Shown here in pieces: positions 43,647 through 51,312 of a DNA stretch of 64,000 bases (position 1 is the stretch's first letter; each line of letters opens with the position of its first letter). Source of the DNA: Flavobacterium eburneipallidum (GTDB lineage: Bacteria; Bacteroidota; Bacteroidia; Flavobacteriales; Flavobacteriaceae); the NCBI RefSeq assembly GCF_027111355.2, contig NZ_CP114291.2:558001-622000 (forward strand), written 5' to 3'. The notes under the pieces are model-generated. The model worked only from the letters and a program-made list of their open reading frames with translations. It was not told the origin of the DNA and ran no database searches. Both the position numbers and the translations under genes were made by a program.

Positions 43647-44970
43647 TTTTTTTAATGATTATGGGTTTTCTTGGTTCGGTCGATTTTGGAGCAGGTGCTT
43701 TCTTTTCGTTTGAAACTTGACGATTGTTGTTGTTTGGACGATTATTGCTTGGTCTATTTGGTTTAGACTGATTTTGCTTGTTACTGTTCGGATTATTTGG
43801 GTTTGTTGGATTAGAATTGGCAACAATCACATTTTCTCCGCCTAATTTGCGTTTTTTGTTTGGTTTTTTCTTCTTTTTAGGTTGGTCAAAACGGGTTAAA
43901 CTTTCCTGACCCATAGCATTGTTAAAGTGTTTTTCTGGTTCCTGAACTACTTCTATAGAGTAATCTTCCAAAGCTGCTACTTTGTTTTTGAGTTTGTTTT
44001 CGGCAATGATTTCGTTTACTTGCTCAATTTTTAGCATGTGCCAATTCGCATAATCACTAGTGTAAGCGAACCACATTAAGCCTTTAAAAATATCTTGTTT
44101 TTGGCAAACAGCATCGCCTTTTTCGGTCACTAATTTGGTGTCCATACTTGGAAAACCTTTCAAGGCATCCATATAAGTATCCAATTCATAATTCAAACAA
44201 CACTTCAATTTTCCGCATTGACCCGCCAGTTTTTGTGGGTTCAAGGACAATTGCTGGTAACGTGCTGCCGAGGTATTTACGCTTCTAAAATCAGTTAACC
44301 AAGTAGAACAGCACAATTCTCTTCCGCAAGATCCAATTCCTCCCAAACGAGCTGCTTCCTGACGAAGACCCACTTGTTTCATCTCGACTCTGGTGCTGAA
44401 TTCTTTGGCAAAATCTTTAATCAAAAGCCTAAAATCGACTCTGTCATTGGCAGTGTAATAAAAAGTAGCTTTCGATCCATCGCCTTGAAATTCGATATCC
44501 GAAATTTTCATTTCTAGTTTTTGGGCGATTGCCAATTCTCTAGCACGAACTTTCATTGGTTCTTCTTTATCGCGAGCAGTTGACCAAATATCGATGTCTT
44601 TTTGAGATGCTTTTCGGTATATTTTAGCTACGTCTGCACTAGCAGGATTCACTGATTTTTTCTTCATTTGAATGCGAACCAACTCTCCTGTCAGTGTCAC
44701 AATTCCAATGTCGTGTCCTGGAGAAGCTTCGGTAGCCACGATATCTCCGATGCTTAAAGTCAGTTTTTCGGTATTGCGGTAAAATTCTTTTCTTCCGTTC
44801 TTGAAACGTACTTCGACACAGTCAAAAGGAGCCTCGCCATTAGGTAAACTCATATTCGAAAGCCAGTCGAAAACCGTTAATTTGTTGCAGCTATCGGTGC
44901 CGCAAGTCCCATTATTTTTGCAACCCTTTGGTGCGCTACCATCAGAAGTTGAACAACTTGTACATGCCAT
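43630..44970 (-). CDS. ricT: PSP1-domain protein, RicT-like
   Basis: 446 residues. A cysteine-rich start (MACTSCSTSDGSAPKGC, KNNGTCGTDSC) precedes the PSP1 domain with GDIVATEASPGHDIGIVTLT, GDGSKATFYYTANDRVDFR, GGIGSCGRELCCSTWL and LAGQCGKLKCCLNYELDTY, whose cysteines can ligate an iron-sulphur cluster. The last 90 residues are low-complexity, rich in Asn, Lys and Pro. In Bacillus, RicT works with RicA and RicF on RNA processing; in Bacteroidetes its role is untested. It leads the ricT-gldH-pbp1A operon. Confidence 0.85.
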   Translation of the reverse strand: MACTSCSTSDGSAPKGCKNNGTCGTDSCNKLTVFDWLSNMSLPNGEAPFDCVEVRFKNGRKEFYRNTEKLTLSIGDIVATEASPGHDIGIVTLTGELVRIQMKKKSVNPASADVAKIYRKASQKDIDIWSTARDKEEPMKVRARELAIAQKLEMKISDIEFQGDGSKATFYYTANDRVDFRLLIKDFAKEFSTRVEMKQVGLRQEAARLGGIGSCGRELCCSTWLTDFRSVNTSAARYQQLSLNPQKLAGQCGKLKCCLNYELDTYMDALKGFPSMDTKLVTEKGDAVCQKQDIFKGLMWFAYTSDYANWHMLKIEQVNEIIAENKLKNKVAALEDYSIEVVQEPEKHFNNAMGQESLTRFDQPKKKKKPNKKRKLGGENVIVANSNPTNPNNPNSNKQNQSKPNRPSNNRPNNNNRQVSNEKKAPAPKSTEPRKPIIIKKNETKE

Positions 44971-45111
44971 AGTAATATATGTAGTATTGCTATAAAAGCA
45001 ATTTAAGTTCTTAAAACGTTTAATGGGTAAAGATAGTATTTTTTTGGTTTATGTTACAAGTGGTGAAAATGGCAAAACATCATAAAATTATACTAAAAAA
45101 ATGGAGTTTTT

Positions 45112-46117
45112 CTACTTTAATTTTTTAATTTCTTTATCGAAATCAGAAATTATTTTTTGTGTTTTATTGAAGACTTCATATTCAATAATTGCTTTTTTGT
45201 CAGCTTGAATTTTAGAAATTTTTCCTTTTCCTTCCAAAACTTTATAATCCTTCCAAAACTTTATAATCATTAAAGTTTAGAAATTTATTGACACTTTCAG
45301 CTAATTGTTCCATTGTAAAAGTATTTTCCCGTTCTATCAATCCTTCAATGTAATCAAAATATCCTGTTACGGTTCGCTCCAATTGTTTAATTTCTTTTTC
45401 CTGCAAATAATTTTTAGCAACAACTACATCCGATTTCAAGACTCTTCCGTTAGGCCTGTTTTTCCAGGTAGTCAATCCCATATTTTCTTTTTGGGCATCG
45501 GCAGTTTTAAAAATGATTTCGGCAGCTGTATTACCAGTTATGGCAAAATGAAATTTATTCTGAACTGTGGCATAGAAATTTTTAGTAATATCGGAATTGT
45601 TGTTATAGTCAATACTACATTCGGCAAAAATATCCGTTACTTGCTGGTAAATTCTTCTTTCACTCGCCCTAATCGAACGAACTCTTTGTAGTAATTCTTT
45701 AAAATAATCTTTACCAAAAATAGCCTGACCTTGTTTCAAACGATTGTCATCTAAAACAAAACCTTTTATAATATATTCTCTTAAAGTTTGAGTTGCCCAA
45801 ATCCGGAATTGTGTGGCTTTGGTAGAGTTTACTCGGTAGCCAACCGAAATTATGGCGTCGAGGTTATAATAATTTGTAATGTAATTTTTATCATCAGAAG
45901 CAGTTGTTTCCATTTTGGAAATAACTGAAGATTCGACTAATTCTCCCTCCTCAAAAATATTTTTAAAATGTTTACTTATAGCAGGTACTTGCACGCCAAA
46001 TAATTCTGCTATTGCTTTTTGAGTTAACCACACCGATTCATTTTGCAACAAGACATCAACACGGATTTCTCCGCTTGGTGCTGTATATAGAACAAACTTT
46101 TTCAAATCATCCTCCAT
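45112..46117 (-). pseudogene. RhuM-family gene frameshifted by a 19-bp tandem duplication
   Basis: The open part encodes 291 residues of a virulence RhuM family protein: WLTQKAIAELFGVQVPAISK, TNYYNLDAIISVGYRVNSTK, FRIWATQTLREYIIKGFVLD and a helical C-terminal half (KFHFAITGNTAAEIIFKTAD, TTWKNRPNGRVLKSDVVVAK). It then stops abruptly at NDYKVLEGL. The DNA there is a perfect 19-bp direct duplication (45231-45249, 45250-45268). Removing one copy leaves 987 bp, an open frame of 328 residues that continues KGKISKIQADKKAIIEYEVF and ends in FDKEIKKLK, the usual RhuM end. RhuM proteins are accessory-island genes of unclear function. Whether the truncated form is active is unknown. Confidence 0.85.
45231..45268. 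repeat. Perfect 19-bp tandem duplication in RhuM gene
   Basis: CTTCCAAAACTTTATAATC appears twice with no gap (45231-45249 and 45250-45268). It shifts the reading frame by one base and creates the stop codon of the 291-residue product. Confidence 0.97.
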
Positions 46118-46140
46118 AATATTAACTAAATGTGTTTTAA

Positions 46141-46148
46141 CAAATGTA
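46141..46148 (-). promoter_or_regulatory. Candidate -7 box for the RhuM gene
   Basis: Minus-strand TACATTTG matches TAnnTTTG and lies 23 bp before the ATG, so the broken gene still has a plausible promoter. Confidence 0.45.
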
Positions 46149-46161
46149 GCTATTGTAAACT

Positions 46162-46200
46162 AAAAAAACCTATTACAGTTTGAATGAAATAGGTTTTTTT
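46162..46200 (-). terminator. Terminator after trhO
   Basis: A 13-bp inverted repeat (AAAAAAACCTATT with AATAGGTTTTTTT), loop of 13, directly past the trhO stop codon. Confidence 0.8.
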
Positions 46201-46219
46201 ATGGTGTAAAATGAAATTA

Positions 46220-47581
46220 TTAATCCTTCAAAATTTTATACAATTTATCGGATAATCGAATTCTAAAAGGAACTTCAAATGTAATTCGATCTCCTTTTCG
46301 GGCAATAGTATTTTCAGTTCCGTTGACCATAATTTTTTCTAAAATCAATTCTTGATTTCCAGTTGTTGGTCCTGAAATTAAGATGGTATCACCTGTGTTC
46401 AATTCCTGATTTTCGATAGTAAAAAGTCCTACTTGTGCTTTTACATAATAATGTTCAGCTTTACCGACTAATACTTTTTTGACTTTTATTTTTTGTCGAA
46501 TATCGGTTGGTTTTGGGGCAGAGCCTAAAGCTACATCTGACAATTCTCCAGAATGTTTGAATTTTAAACTTTCCGATTTTCCTTTTCTGAAGACTTTATT
46601 TCCCACTTGCTTTCCAGTTCTCAATCGTACTTGATCGACCAATGGCATGTGAATAATTTCCAAACATTCGGTAGAACAGCAGTTCTCCATAGCCGATTTA
46701 CATTCGTCACATTGGATAAATAATAGATGACATCCATCATTTTCACAATTGGTGTGGTTGTCGCAAGGTTTTCCGCATTGGTGGCATTGGGAAACAATAT
46801 CATCAGTAATTCTTTCGCCCAGACGATTATCGAAAACAAAATTCTTTCCGATAAACTTGCTCTCCAATCCTTCTTCTTGAATTTGTTTAGCGTAATTGAT
46901 GATGCCACCTTCTAATTGAAAAACATTTTTGAATCCCTGATGTTTGAAATAAGCACTGGCTTTTTCGCAACGAATTCCTCCAGTGCAATACATTACCAGA
47001 TTTTTGTCTTCTTTGTGATTTTGAAGTTGTTCGTTTATTATTGGCAGGCTTTCTCTGAACGTTTCCACATCTGGAGTAATCGCATTTTTAAAATGTCCTA
47101 CCTCACTTTCGTAGTGATTTCTGAAATCGACTACTATGGTGTTGGGATCTTCCAAAATTTCGTTGAATTCCTTGGCTTTCAAGTGAACTCCAATATTGGT
47201 CACATCAAAAGTATCGTCGTTCAGACCGTCAGCAACAATCTTGTGACGCACTTTAATTGTTAGTTTTAAAAAGGAATGATCGTCTTGATCTACGGCTACA
47301 TTCAAGCGAATGCCTTTCATAAAATCATAGGCTTCCAAAGTTTCACGGAAAGCTTCGATATTTTCGGCAGGAACACTCATTTGAGCATTAATTCCTTCGT
47401 GAGCTACGTAAATTCGACCCAATGCATCGAGTGCGTTCCAGGCTATAAATAAATCGTCGCGAAATTTTTTGGGATCTTGAATTTTGGCATACGCATAGAA
47501 AGACAACGTAAGGCGTTGTTTACCCGCTTGATCAATCAGTTCGGCTCTTTCTTCTGCGCTTAAGGTGTTGTACAGTTGCAT
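46220..47581 (-). CDS. trhO: tRNA uridine-34 hydroxylase (rhodanese-related), with C-terminal extension
   Basis: 453 residues, compared with about 350 for E. coli TrhO (YceA). It is an O2-dependent enzyme that makes 5-hydroxyuridine at the tRNA wobble position. The N-terminal acylphosphatase-like domain has VAHEGINAQMSVPAEN. The rhodanese domain has IVVDFRNHYESEVGHFKNAI and the active-site loop CTGGIRCEKAS (about 199-209). A cysteine/histidine cluster (about 265-310: CHQCGKPCDNHTNC, CDECKSAMENCC) probably binds zinc. The extra 90 C-terminal residues form a beta-rich domain (LNTGDTILISGPTTGNQELI) resembling the C-terminal barrel of U32 peptidases. Confidence 0.93.
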   Translation of the reverse strand: MQLYNTLSAEERAELIDQAGKQRLTLSFYAYAKIQDPKKFRDDLFIAWNALDALGRIYVAHEGINAQMSVPAENIEAFRETLEAYDFMKGIRLNVAVDQDDHSFLKLTIKVRHKIVADGLNDDTFDVTNIGVHLKAKEFNEILEDPNTIVVDFRNHYESEVGHFKNAITPDVETFRESLPIINEQLQNHKEDKNLVMYCTGGIRCEKASAYFKHQGFKNVFQLEGGIINYAKQIQEEGLESKFIGKNFVFDNRLGERITDDIVSQCHQCGKPCDNHTNCENDGCHLLFIQCDECKSAMENCCSTECLEIIHMPLVDQVRLRTGKQVGNKVFRKGKSESLKFKHSGELSDVALGSAPKPTDIRQKIKVKKVLVGKAEHYYVKAQVGLFTIENQELNTGDTILISGPTTGNQELILEKIMVNGTENTIARKGDRITFEVPFRIRLSDKLYKILKD

Positions 47582-47682
47582 GCTATAAACGGTTTAAGTT
47601 GTAGAAAAATATTTTTGCAAAAGTAAATAAATTAAACAAAAAGTCATAAAGAATGAACAAAGTTCAGAAAAGATCAAAAAAA

Positions 47683-47709
47683 AAATGAGATGCAATTTGC
47701 ATCTCATTT
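47683..47709. terminator. Terminator after the bacilliredoxin gene
   Basis: A 13-bp inverted repeat (AAATGAGATGCAA with TTGCATCTCATTT) with a one-base loop and A/T-rich flanks, just past the bacilliredoxin stop. Confidence 0.8.
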
Positions 47710-47732
47710 AATTAATTTATGTTTTTTGCTGA

Positions 47733-48143
47733 TTAGCAATATTCGTTGAAAGCATCTTTTAAGTTCTCAGCGATTAATTCCGCTGGACGACCTTCGATGT
47801 GGTGACGCTCTAACATGTGAACTAATTCTCCGTTTTTGAACAAAGCCATACTTGGCGAAGATGGAGGAAAAGGAAACATTTGTTCTCTTGCCGCATTTAC
47901 CGCATCTTTATCAACTCCTGCAAAAACCGTGATTAAATGATCTGGTTTTTTAGCACCTTCTAAACTCATTGCTGCTCCTGGACGTGCATTTCTTGCAGCA
48001 CAACCACAAACAGAATTTACTACTACGAATGTTGTGCCTTCAGCTTTAATTGCATTAGTAACGTCTTCCGCATTATGTAAATCTTGAAAACCTACAGCTG
48101 TTAATTCTGCCTGCATTGGTTTTACCATTTCTTCTGGATACAT
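47733..48143 (-). CDS. BrxA/BrxB family bacilliredoxin
   Basis: 136 residues, thioredoxin-like fold. The family motif CGC is at 46-48 (VVNSVCGCAARNARPGA), followed by PDHLITVFAGVDKDAVNAAR and FPPSSPSMALFKNGELVHML. Relatives in Bacillus remove bacillithiol from mixed disulphides; in flavobacteria, which often carry the family, the thiol partner depends on the organism. It is a single gene with its own -7 box and terminator. Confidence 0.93.
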   Translation of the reverse strand: MYPEEMVKPMQAELTAVGFQDLHNAEDVTNAIKAEGTTFVVVNSVCGCAARNARPGAAMSLEGAKKPDHLITVFAGVDKDAVNAAREQMFPFPPSSPSMALFKNGELVHMLERHHIEGRPAELIAENLKDAFNEYC

Positions 48144-48189
48144 ATTTTTTTATTTTAAGATTAACGAAATTTATTTTAAAAAATCTTTG

Positions 48190-48197
48190 CAAAGATA
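48190..48197 (-). promoter_or_regulatory. Candidate -7 box for the bacilliredoxin gene
   Basis: Minus-strand TATCTTTG matches TAnnTTTG, about 46 bp before the ATG. Confidence 0.45.
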
Positions 48198-48264
48198 ATG
48201 AGAATTAAAGCTTTATTATAATTTCAAATTGTAAAGTTTTGTTATGTTTACACAATAAAATTAT

Positions 48265-48954
48265 ATGAGTATGGAGTTTGCAAAAAACGAGAAATATATA
48301 AATAAAGTTACCTTAACAAGTTTTGTTTTAATAGGAGTTTCAATTTTTGGATTTGCAATAATTTTTTTTCAACTATTGTATTTAGATAATAAGCCTGAAA
48401 ATTTTGGAGTAGTTGGTGATGCAATTGGAGGAATATTAAATCCTTTGATTGCGATTGCTGCTTCTTTTGTAACCTTTTTAGCATTTTATATTCAAAAACA
48501 AGCTAATGACGAAATAAGACAACAATTTATTGATCAAAGTAATAAAGAGTTTGATGATTTTTTATATAAAAAATATTCTGACAAGATTAATTTGATAAGT
48601 AATGAAATTAATAATTATTTTTTCACTTTTTCAGAATATACAAAACCTAATTCGAAGAGAAATTTTAATGGTATACAAGCAATAATTGAAACATTTAATA
48701 TTTATACAAAAGAAAGCAAAGAAGTTAATTATTCTACTTTAAAAAAGGAGGATATTGATGTTAAAATGCAAGAAATATATTCAATATTTAGTTTTTATTA
48801 TTTGAATTTAGATAAAATAAATAATCTTTGTTTTTCTAAAAGAGAAGGAAAGGATAAGAACGAATATGGAATTAAATTAAGAGAGGATTTAATTGACAAT
48901 ATGTTTTTTATTTATAATGCAAAAATTCAATTTATTAAGCACCTATCCCTTTAA
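48265..48954 (+). pseudogene. Putative AbiC-type abortive-infection protein, 5' part (split by IS)
   Basis: The first 224 codons (to 48937) belong to a membrane protein of the putative phage abortive-infection family. Two N-terminal membrane helices (VLIGVSIFGFAIIFFQLLYL and the segment GGILNPLIAIAASFVTFLAF) are joined by the characteristic FGVVGDAIGGILNP, then a soluble helical domain. From 48938 the frame runs into an insertion sequence and ends after KHLSL, which is IS-encoded. Joining 48937 to 50566 restores a 254-residue frame ending ENHEINFKKLFNDIEVLVDN. The Abi role comes from the family name; members are poorly studied. Confidence 0.75.
48930..48937. repeat. Target-site duplication, left copy
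   Basis: ATTTATTA, identical to 50558-50565, directly outside the left terminal inverted repeat. Eight bp is the usual duplication length for IS1595-family elements. Confidence 0.9.
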
Positions 48955-48999
48955 TGGAAATTAATACCTTGTAAAGTATTATAAATAAAAGCAAAAGTA

Positions 49000-49959
49000 A
49001 TGAATTTAATAGAAGTAAATAAAAATTACAACACACAGGCAAAATGCTTGAAATTACTGGAACAATTGCGTTGGGGTAAGAACGTAAGATGCACTTTTTG
49101 TGACTCAAACAACGTAAAAACGATAAAATCCGAACAGGGGCGGTACTCCTGCAAAAACTGTAACAAGTCATTCTCTGTTATAGTGGGTGCAATATTCGAG
49201 GAAACCCGAATGGAATTACCTAAATGGTTTCAGATTATTACTTTGATGCTTAATGCAAAAAGTAGTATATCGGCAAAGGAAATAGAACGTAATCTTGGAG
49301 TTACTTATAAGACGGCTTATTATGCCTGTATGAGAGTAAGGATAGGAATGTTGATGCCAGAAACAAAGTTGAACGGAATTATAGAAATGGATGAAAGCTA
49401 TTTTGGAGGCAAAGCCCGAAAAAACCATACCATTTCAGACGACAACGTAAGTTTAGCACAAACAACATTAAAAAGAGGACGAGGAACAAATAAAGTTTCG
49501 GTCGTGGGAATGGTTCAGCGACAAGGAAATGTAAAAACAAAGATTATTGAAAAACTAACCAAAAGAAATTTGCTATATATGTTGAAGTCAAACGCCAAAA
49601 GTGATAACTCAATTTTGATGACTGATGGATTCAGGTCTTACAATGAATTATAAACCTACATCGAGAGGCTTGTTGTAATTCACTCAAAACAATATAGCAA
49701 AGGAATAGTGCATATCAACACAATAGAGGGTTTTTGGAGTTATGTTAAAAACGGAATCAAAGGAAGTTTTAAATCTGTTAGCAAAAAGTATCTACCCCTT
49801 TATTTAATTGAGTTTGAATGGAAATTTAACAACCGTAATTTCAAAGGAAACGAGTTGGAGAAGTTTCTAAAAAACGCACTATTTCAAGAAAAAGAATTAG
49901 AACATTGGAAAGCCCAAAGTTCTCAACAAATTAAAAATATAGCGTATGGGAACGAGTAG
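49000..49959 (+). pseudogene. IS1595-family (ISXO2-like) transposase with internal stop
   Basis: A single frame of 319 codons interrupted by TAA at 49651-49653 (codon 218). The N-terminus has a zinc ribbon (CTFCDSNN, CKNCNKSFSV). The catalytic domain has EMDESYFGGKARK, LMTDGF and, after the stop, HINTIEGFWSYVKNGIKGSF with the N and E of the DD-N-E/K centre. The stop lies between the second aspartate and the asparagine, so a terminated product lacks part of the active site. One base change (for example CAA to TAA) explains it. Restart at the GTG at 49708 could only yield an inactive fragment. Confidence 0.88.
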
Positions 49960-50122
49960 TCTATCTGCTTTTATGTTTTCTATTTTGGGCGACACACCTT
50001 GGAACAATGCCCCTGAATGGGCGATTTATATTCTTTTAGGATTGTGTTATTTGGGAATTGTTGTTGGTGTAATAGCATTCTGCATTCAATTGAAGTTTCT
50101 TTGGGATGAATTTTTTCGTTGA
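49946..50122 (+). CDS. 58-residue membrane protein overlapping the transposase end
   Basis: An ATG frame beginning MGTSSLSAFMFSILGDTPWN, then NAPEWAIYILLGLCYLGIV and VGVIAFCIQLKFLWDEFFR. It has one clear membrane helix, a proline/tryptophan-containing N-terminal part and an aromatic, charged tail. It overlaps the last 14 bp of the transposase in another frame and is antisense to the 3' part of the 49980-50489 ORF. The amino-acid pattern looks more protein-like than the antisense reading here. Possibly an IS accessory protein; no family recognised. Confidence 0.5.
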   Translation: MGTSSLSAFMFSILGDTPWNNAPEWAIYILLGLCYLGIVVGVIAFCIQLKFLWDEFFR

Positions 50123-50489
50123 TTTCGAAAACGGCTAATATAAAGGCAGAAACAGTTCCTAAAACTAATAATACATTTTTTGTGTAAAGCCAAAGTTTTA
50201 ATTGAAGTTCTTTATTTTCTTTAGAAATATAACCATCAGAATTTATAAATAAAATGCCTTCAACAGTAATGTAATATCTAAAAATATCTTTATCGATAGT
50301 TTCAAACCGTGAAGCATAACCATCTTTAACTAATTTTTGAATAACAGCAAGTTTATCTCTATTTGATAAATTTATTAAAACTGCATTTCTCGAAAAAAGG
50401 TCATTATATTCAATGTGTGAATCAGAGGTTTGTTTAAGTAAAACAGATAAAGTTAAATTTAATATTTTATTGTAGTTTAATTTTTCCAT
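49980..50489 (-). CDS. 169-residue passenger ORF in the IS (winged-helix-like plus one helix)
   Basis: It starts MEKLNYNKILNLTLSVLLKQ. Residues 1-80 look like a small winged helix (NRDKLAVIQKLVKDGYASRF, FRYYITVEGILFIN). A membrane helix at about 102-117 (NVLLVLGTVSAFILAVFE) is preceded by LKLWLYTK. The last 40 residues (after EINEKIHPK) overlap the 58-residue plus-strand ORF and look random, so the original protein may have ended near residue 125. IS1595 elements often carry passenger genes. No function assigned. Confidence 0.55.
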   Translation of the reverse strand: MEKLNYNKILNLTLSVLLKQTSDSHIEYNDLFSRNAVLINLSNRDKLAVIQKLVKDGYASRFETIDKDIFRYYITVEGILFINSDGYISKENKELQLKLWLYTKNVLLVLGTVSAFILAVFEINEKIHPKETSIECRMLLHQQQFPNNTILKEYKSPIQGHCSKVCRPK

Positions 50490-50557
50490 AAGTAGAAATT
50501 ACGATTAAAACAAACATACAAAATAAAAACGAACTATCCATTAAAGGGATACGTGCC

Positions 50558-50565
50558 ATTTATTA
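50558..50565. repeat. Target-site duplication, right copy
   Basis: ATTTATTA, identical to 48930-48937, directly outside the right terminal inverted repeat. Confidence 0.9.
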
Positions 50566-50657
50566 TTAAAAAATTCAAAGGTTTAGAAAACCATGAAATT
50601 AATTTTAAAAAATTGTTTAACGATATTGAAGTATTAGTTGATAATAAAACTCAATAA
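50566..50657 (+). pseudogene. Putative AbiC-type gene, 3' remainder
   Basis: This is the disconnected tail of the gene starting at 48265. Joined to base 48937 it reads in frame as IKKFKGLENHEINFKKLFND then IEVLVDNKTQ and a TAA at 50655-50657, bringing the protein to 254 residues. On its own it has no start codon or promoter. Confidence 0.8.
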
Positions 50658-50738
50658 TGGTTTCAAATAATTCTTTATTAGTATTCTTAAATTATTTGTA
50701 AATCATTTAAAAACGTTATGTCAATTTGGATAAACCTA

Positions 50739-51203
50739 CTACTTCGTCTTTTCTAGAACAGTTAGTAATTCTTTATCACTTATAAAAGAACCCTTTTGAA
50801 ACACAATTGAATAATCAGATTCTAAAATGGTAACTGTTGGATAAACCACTTGAGAATTAATGGTTGCTAATGCCGTGGCGAGTTCGTGAATTCCTGTGTT
50901 TTGTACATTTGGTTTGAATTGGAACTTATGATTATTGAATTGAATGTCCTCTTTGTTTTCGGCATCCAATGAAATGAAGTAGAAATTATTATTTAAAATG
51001 GCGATTATTTCAGGATTTTTGAAAGTAGAATTTTCCATCATCTTGCAGTAATTGCACCAGGAAGTATGAATAAAAACTACCAATGGTTTTGGATTTTCTT
51101 TGGATAATTTTTCGGCTTCTTCAAAAGTATAGGTTTTCAATTGGGCAAAACCAGAGGGAATTGCCCAAAAGAAAATCAATAGGATATAAAGCCATTTTTT
51201 CAT
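50739..51203 (-). CDS. Exported thioredoxin-family protein
   Basis: 154 residues from the ATG at 51201-51203. The signal peptide MKKWLYILLIFFWAIPSGFA is followed by a thioredoxin fold with HTSWCNYCKMMENSTFKN, CxxC at residues 50-53, and the cis-proline region VVYPTVTILES. It is a periplasmic thiol-disulphide protein of the Thioredoxin_7 kind. On the minus strand it follows the TonB receptor gene after a repeat-containing gap of about 110 bp, so a shared transcript is possible. Confidence 0.85.
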   Translation of the reverse strand: MKKWLYILLIFFWAIPSGFAQLKTYTFEEAEKLSKENPKPLVVFIHTSWCNYCKMMENSTFKNPEIIAILNNNFYFISLDAENKEDIQFNNHKFQFKPNVQNTGIHELATALATINSQVVYPTVTILESDYSIVFQKGSFISDKELLTVLEKTK

Positions 51204-51222
51204 TTGATATCTTTTTATGGTC

Positions 51223-51295
51223 ACGGATTAAAAACATTTCCACGGATTAGATAAAAACTAATAACGCTAGTTTTAAAAATCTGTGAGAATCTGTG
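51223..51295. repeat. Decayed inverted-repeat element (CACGGATTA/AATCTGTGG type)
   Basis: TCACGGATTA and CCACGGATTA at the left and AATCTGTGAGAATCTGTGG at the right, with an internal ACTAATAACGCTAGT hairpin, in the gap between the TonB receptor and the thioredoxin-like gene. Confidence 0.45.
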
Positions 51296-51312
51296 GCAAA
51301 GAATTATTTCCA

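Larger units (their letters stand above)
48938..50557 (+). mobile_element. IS1595-family insertion sequence (1,620 bp) with passenger genes
   Basis: Terminal inverted repeats are AGCACCTATCCCTTTAATGG on the left (48938-48957) and, read inward from the right end, GGCACGTATCCCTTTAATGG (50538-50557), 18 of 20 matching. The 8-bp direct duplication ATTTATTA flanks it. It holds an ISXO2/IS1595-type transposase (49000-49959) with an internal stop, a 58-residue membrane ORF overlapping the transposase end, and a 169-residue ORF on the other strand. The insertion splits a putative AbiC gene. The intact duplication suggests a recent event; the nonsense codon suggests this copy cannot move on its own. 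Confidence 0.9.

Noticed and set aside
48938..48954. Natural C-terminus KHLSL of the AbiC-like protein
   Set aside because: These codons are part of the IS terminal inverted repeat; the target duplication shows where the host gene stops.
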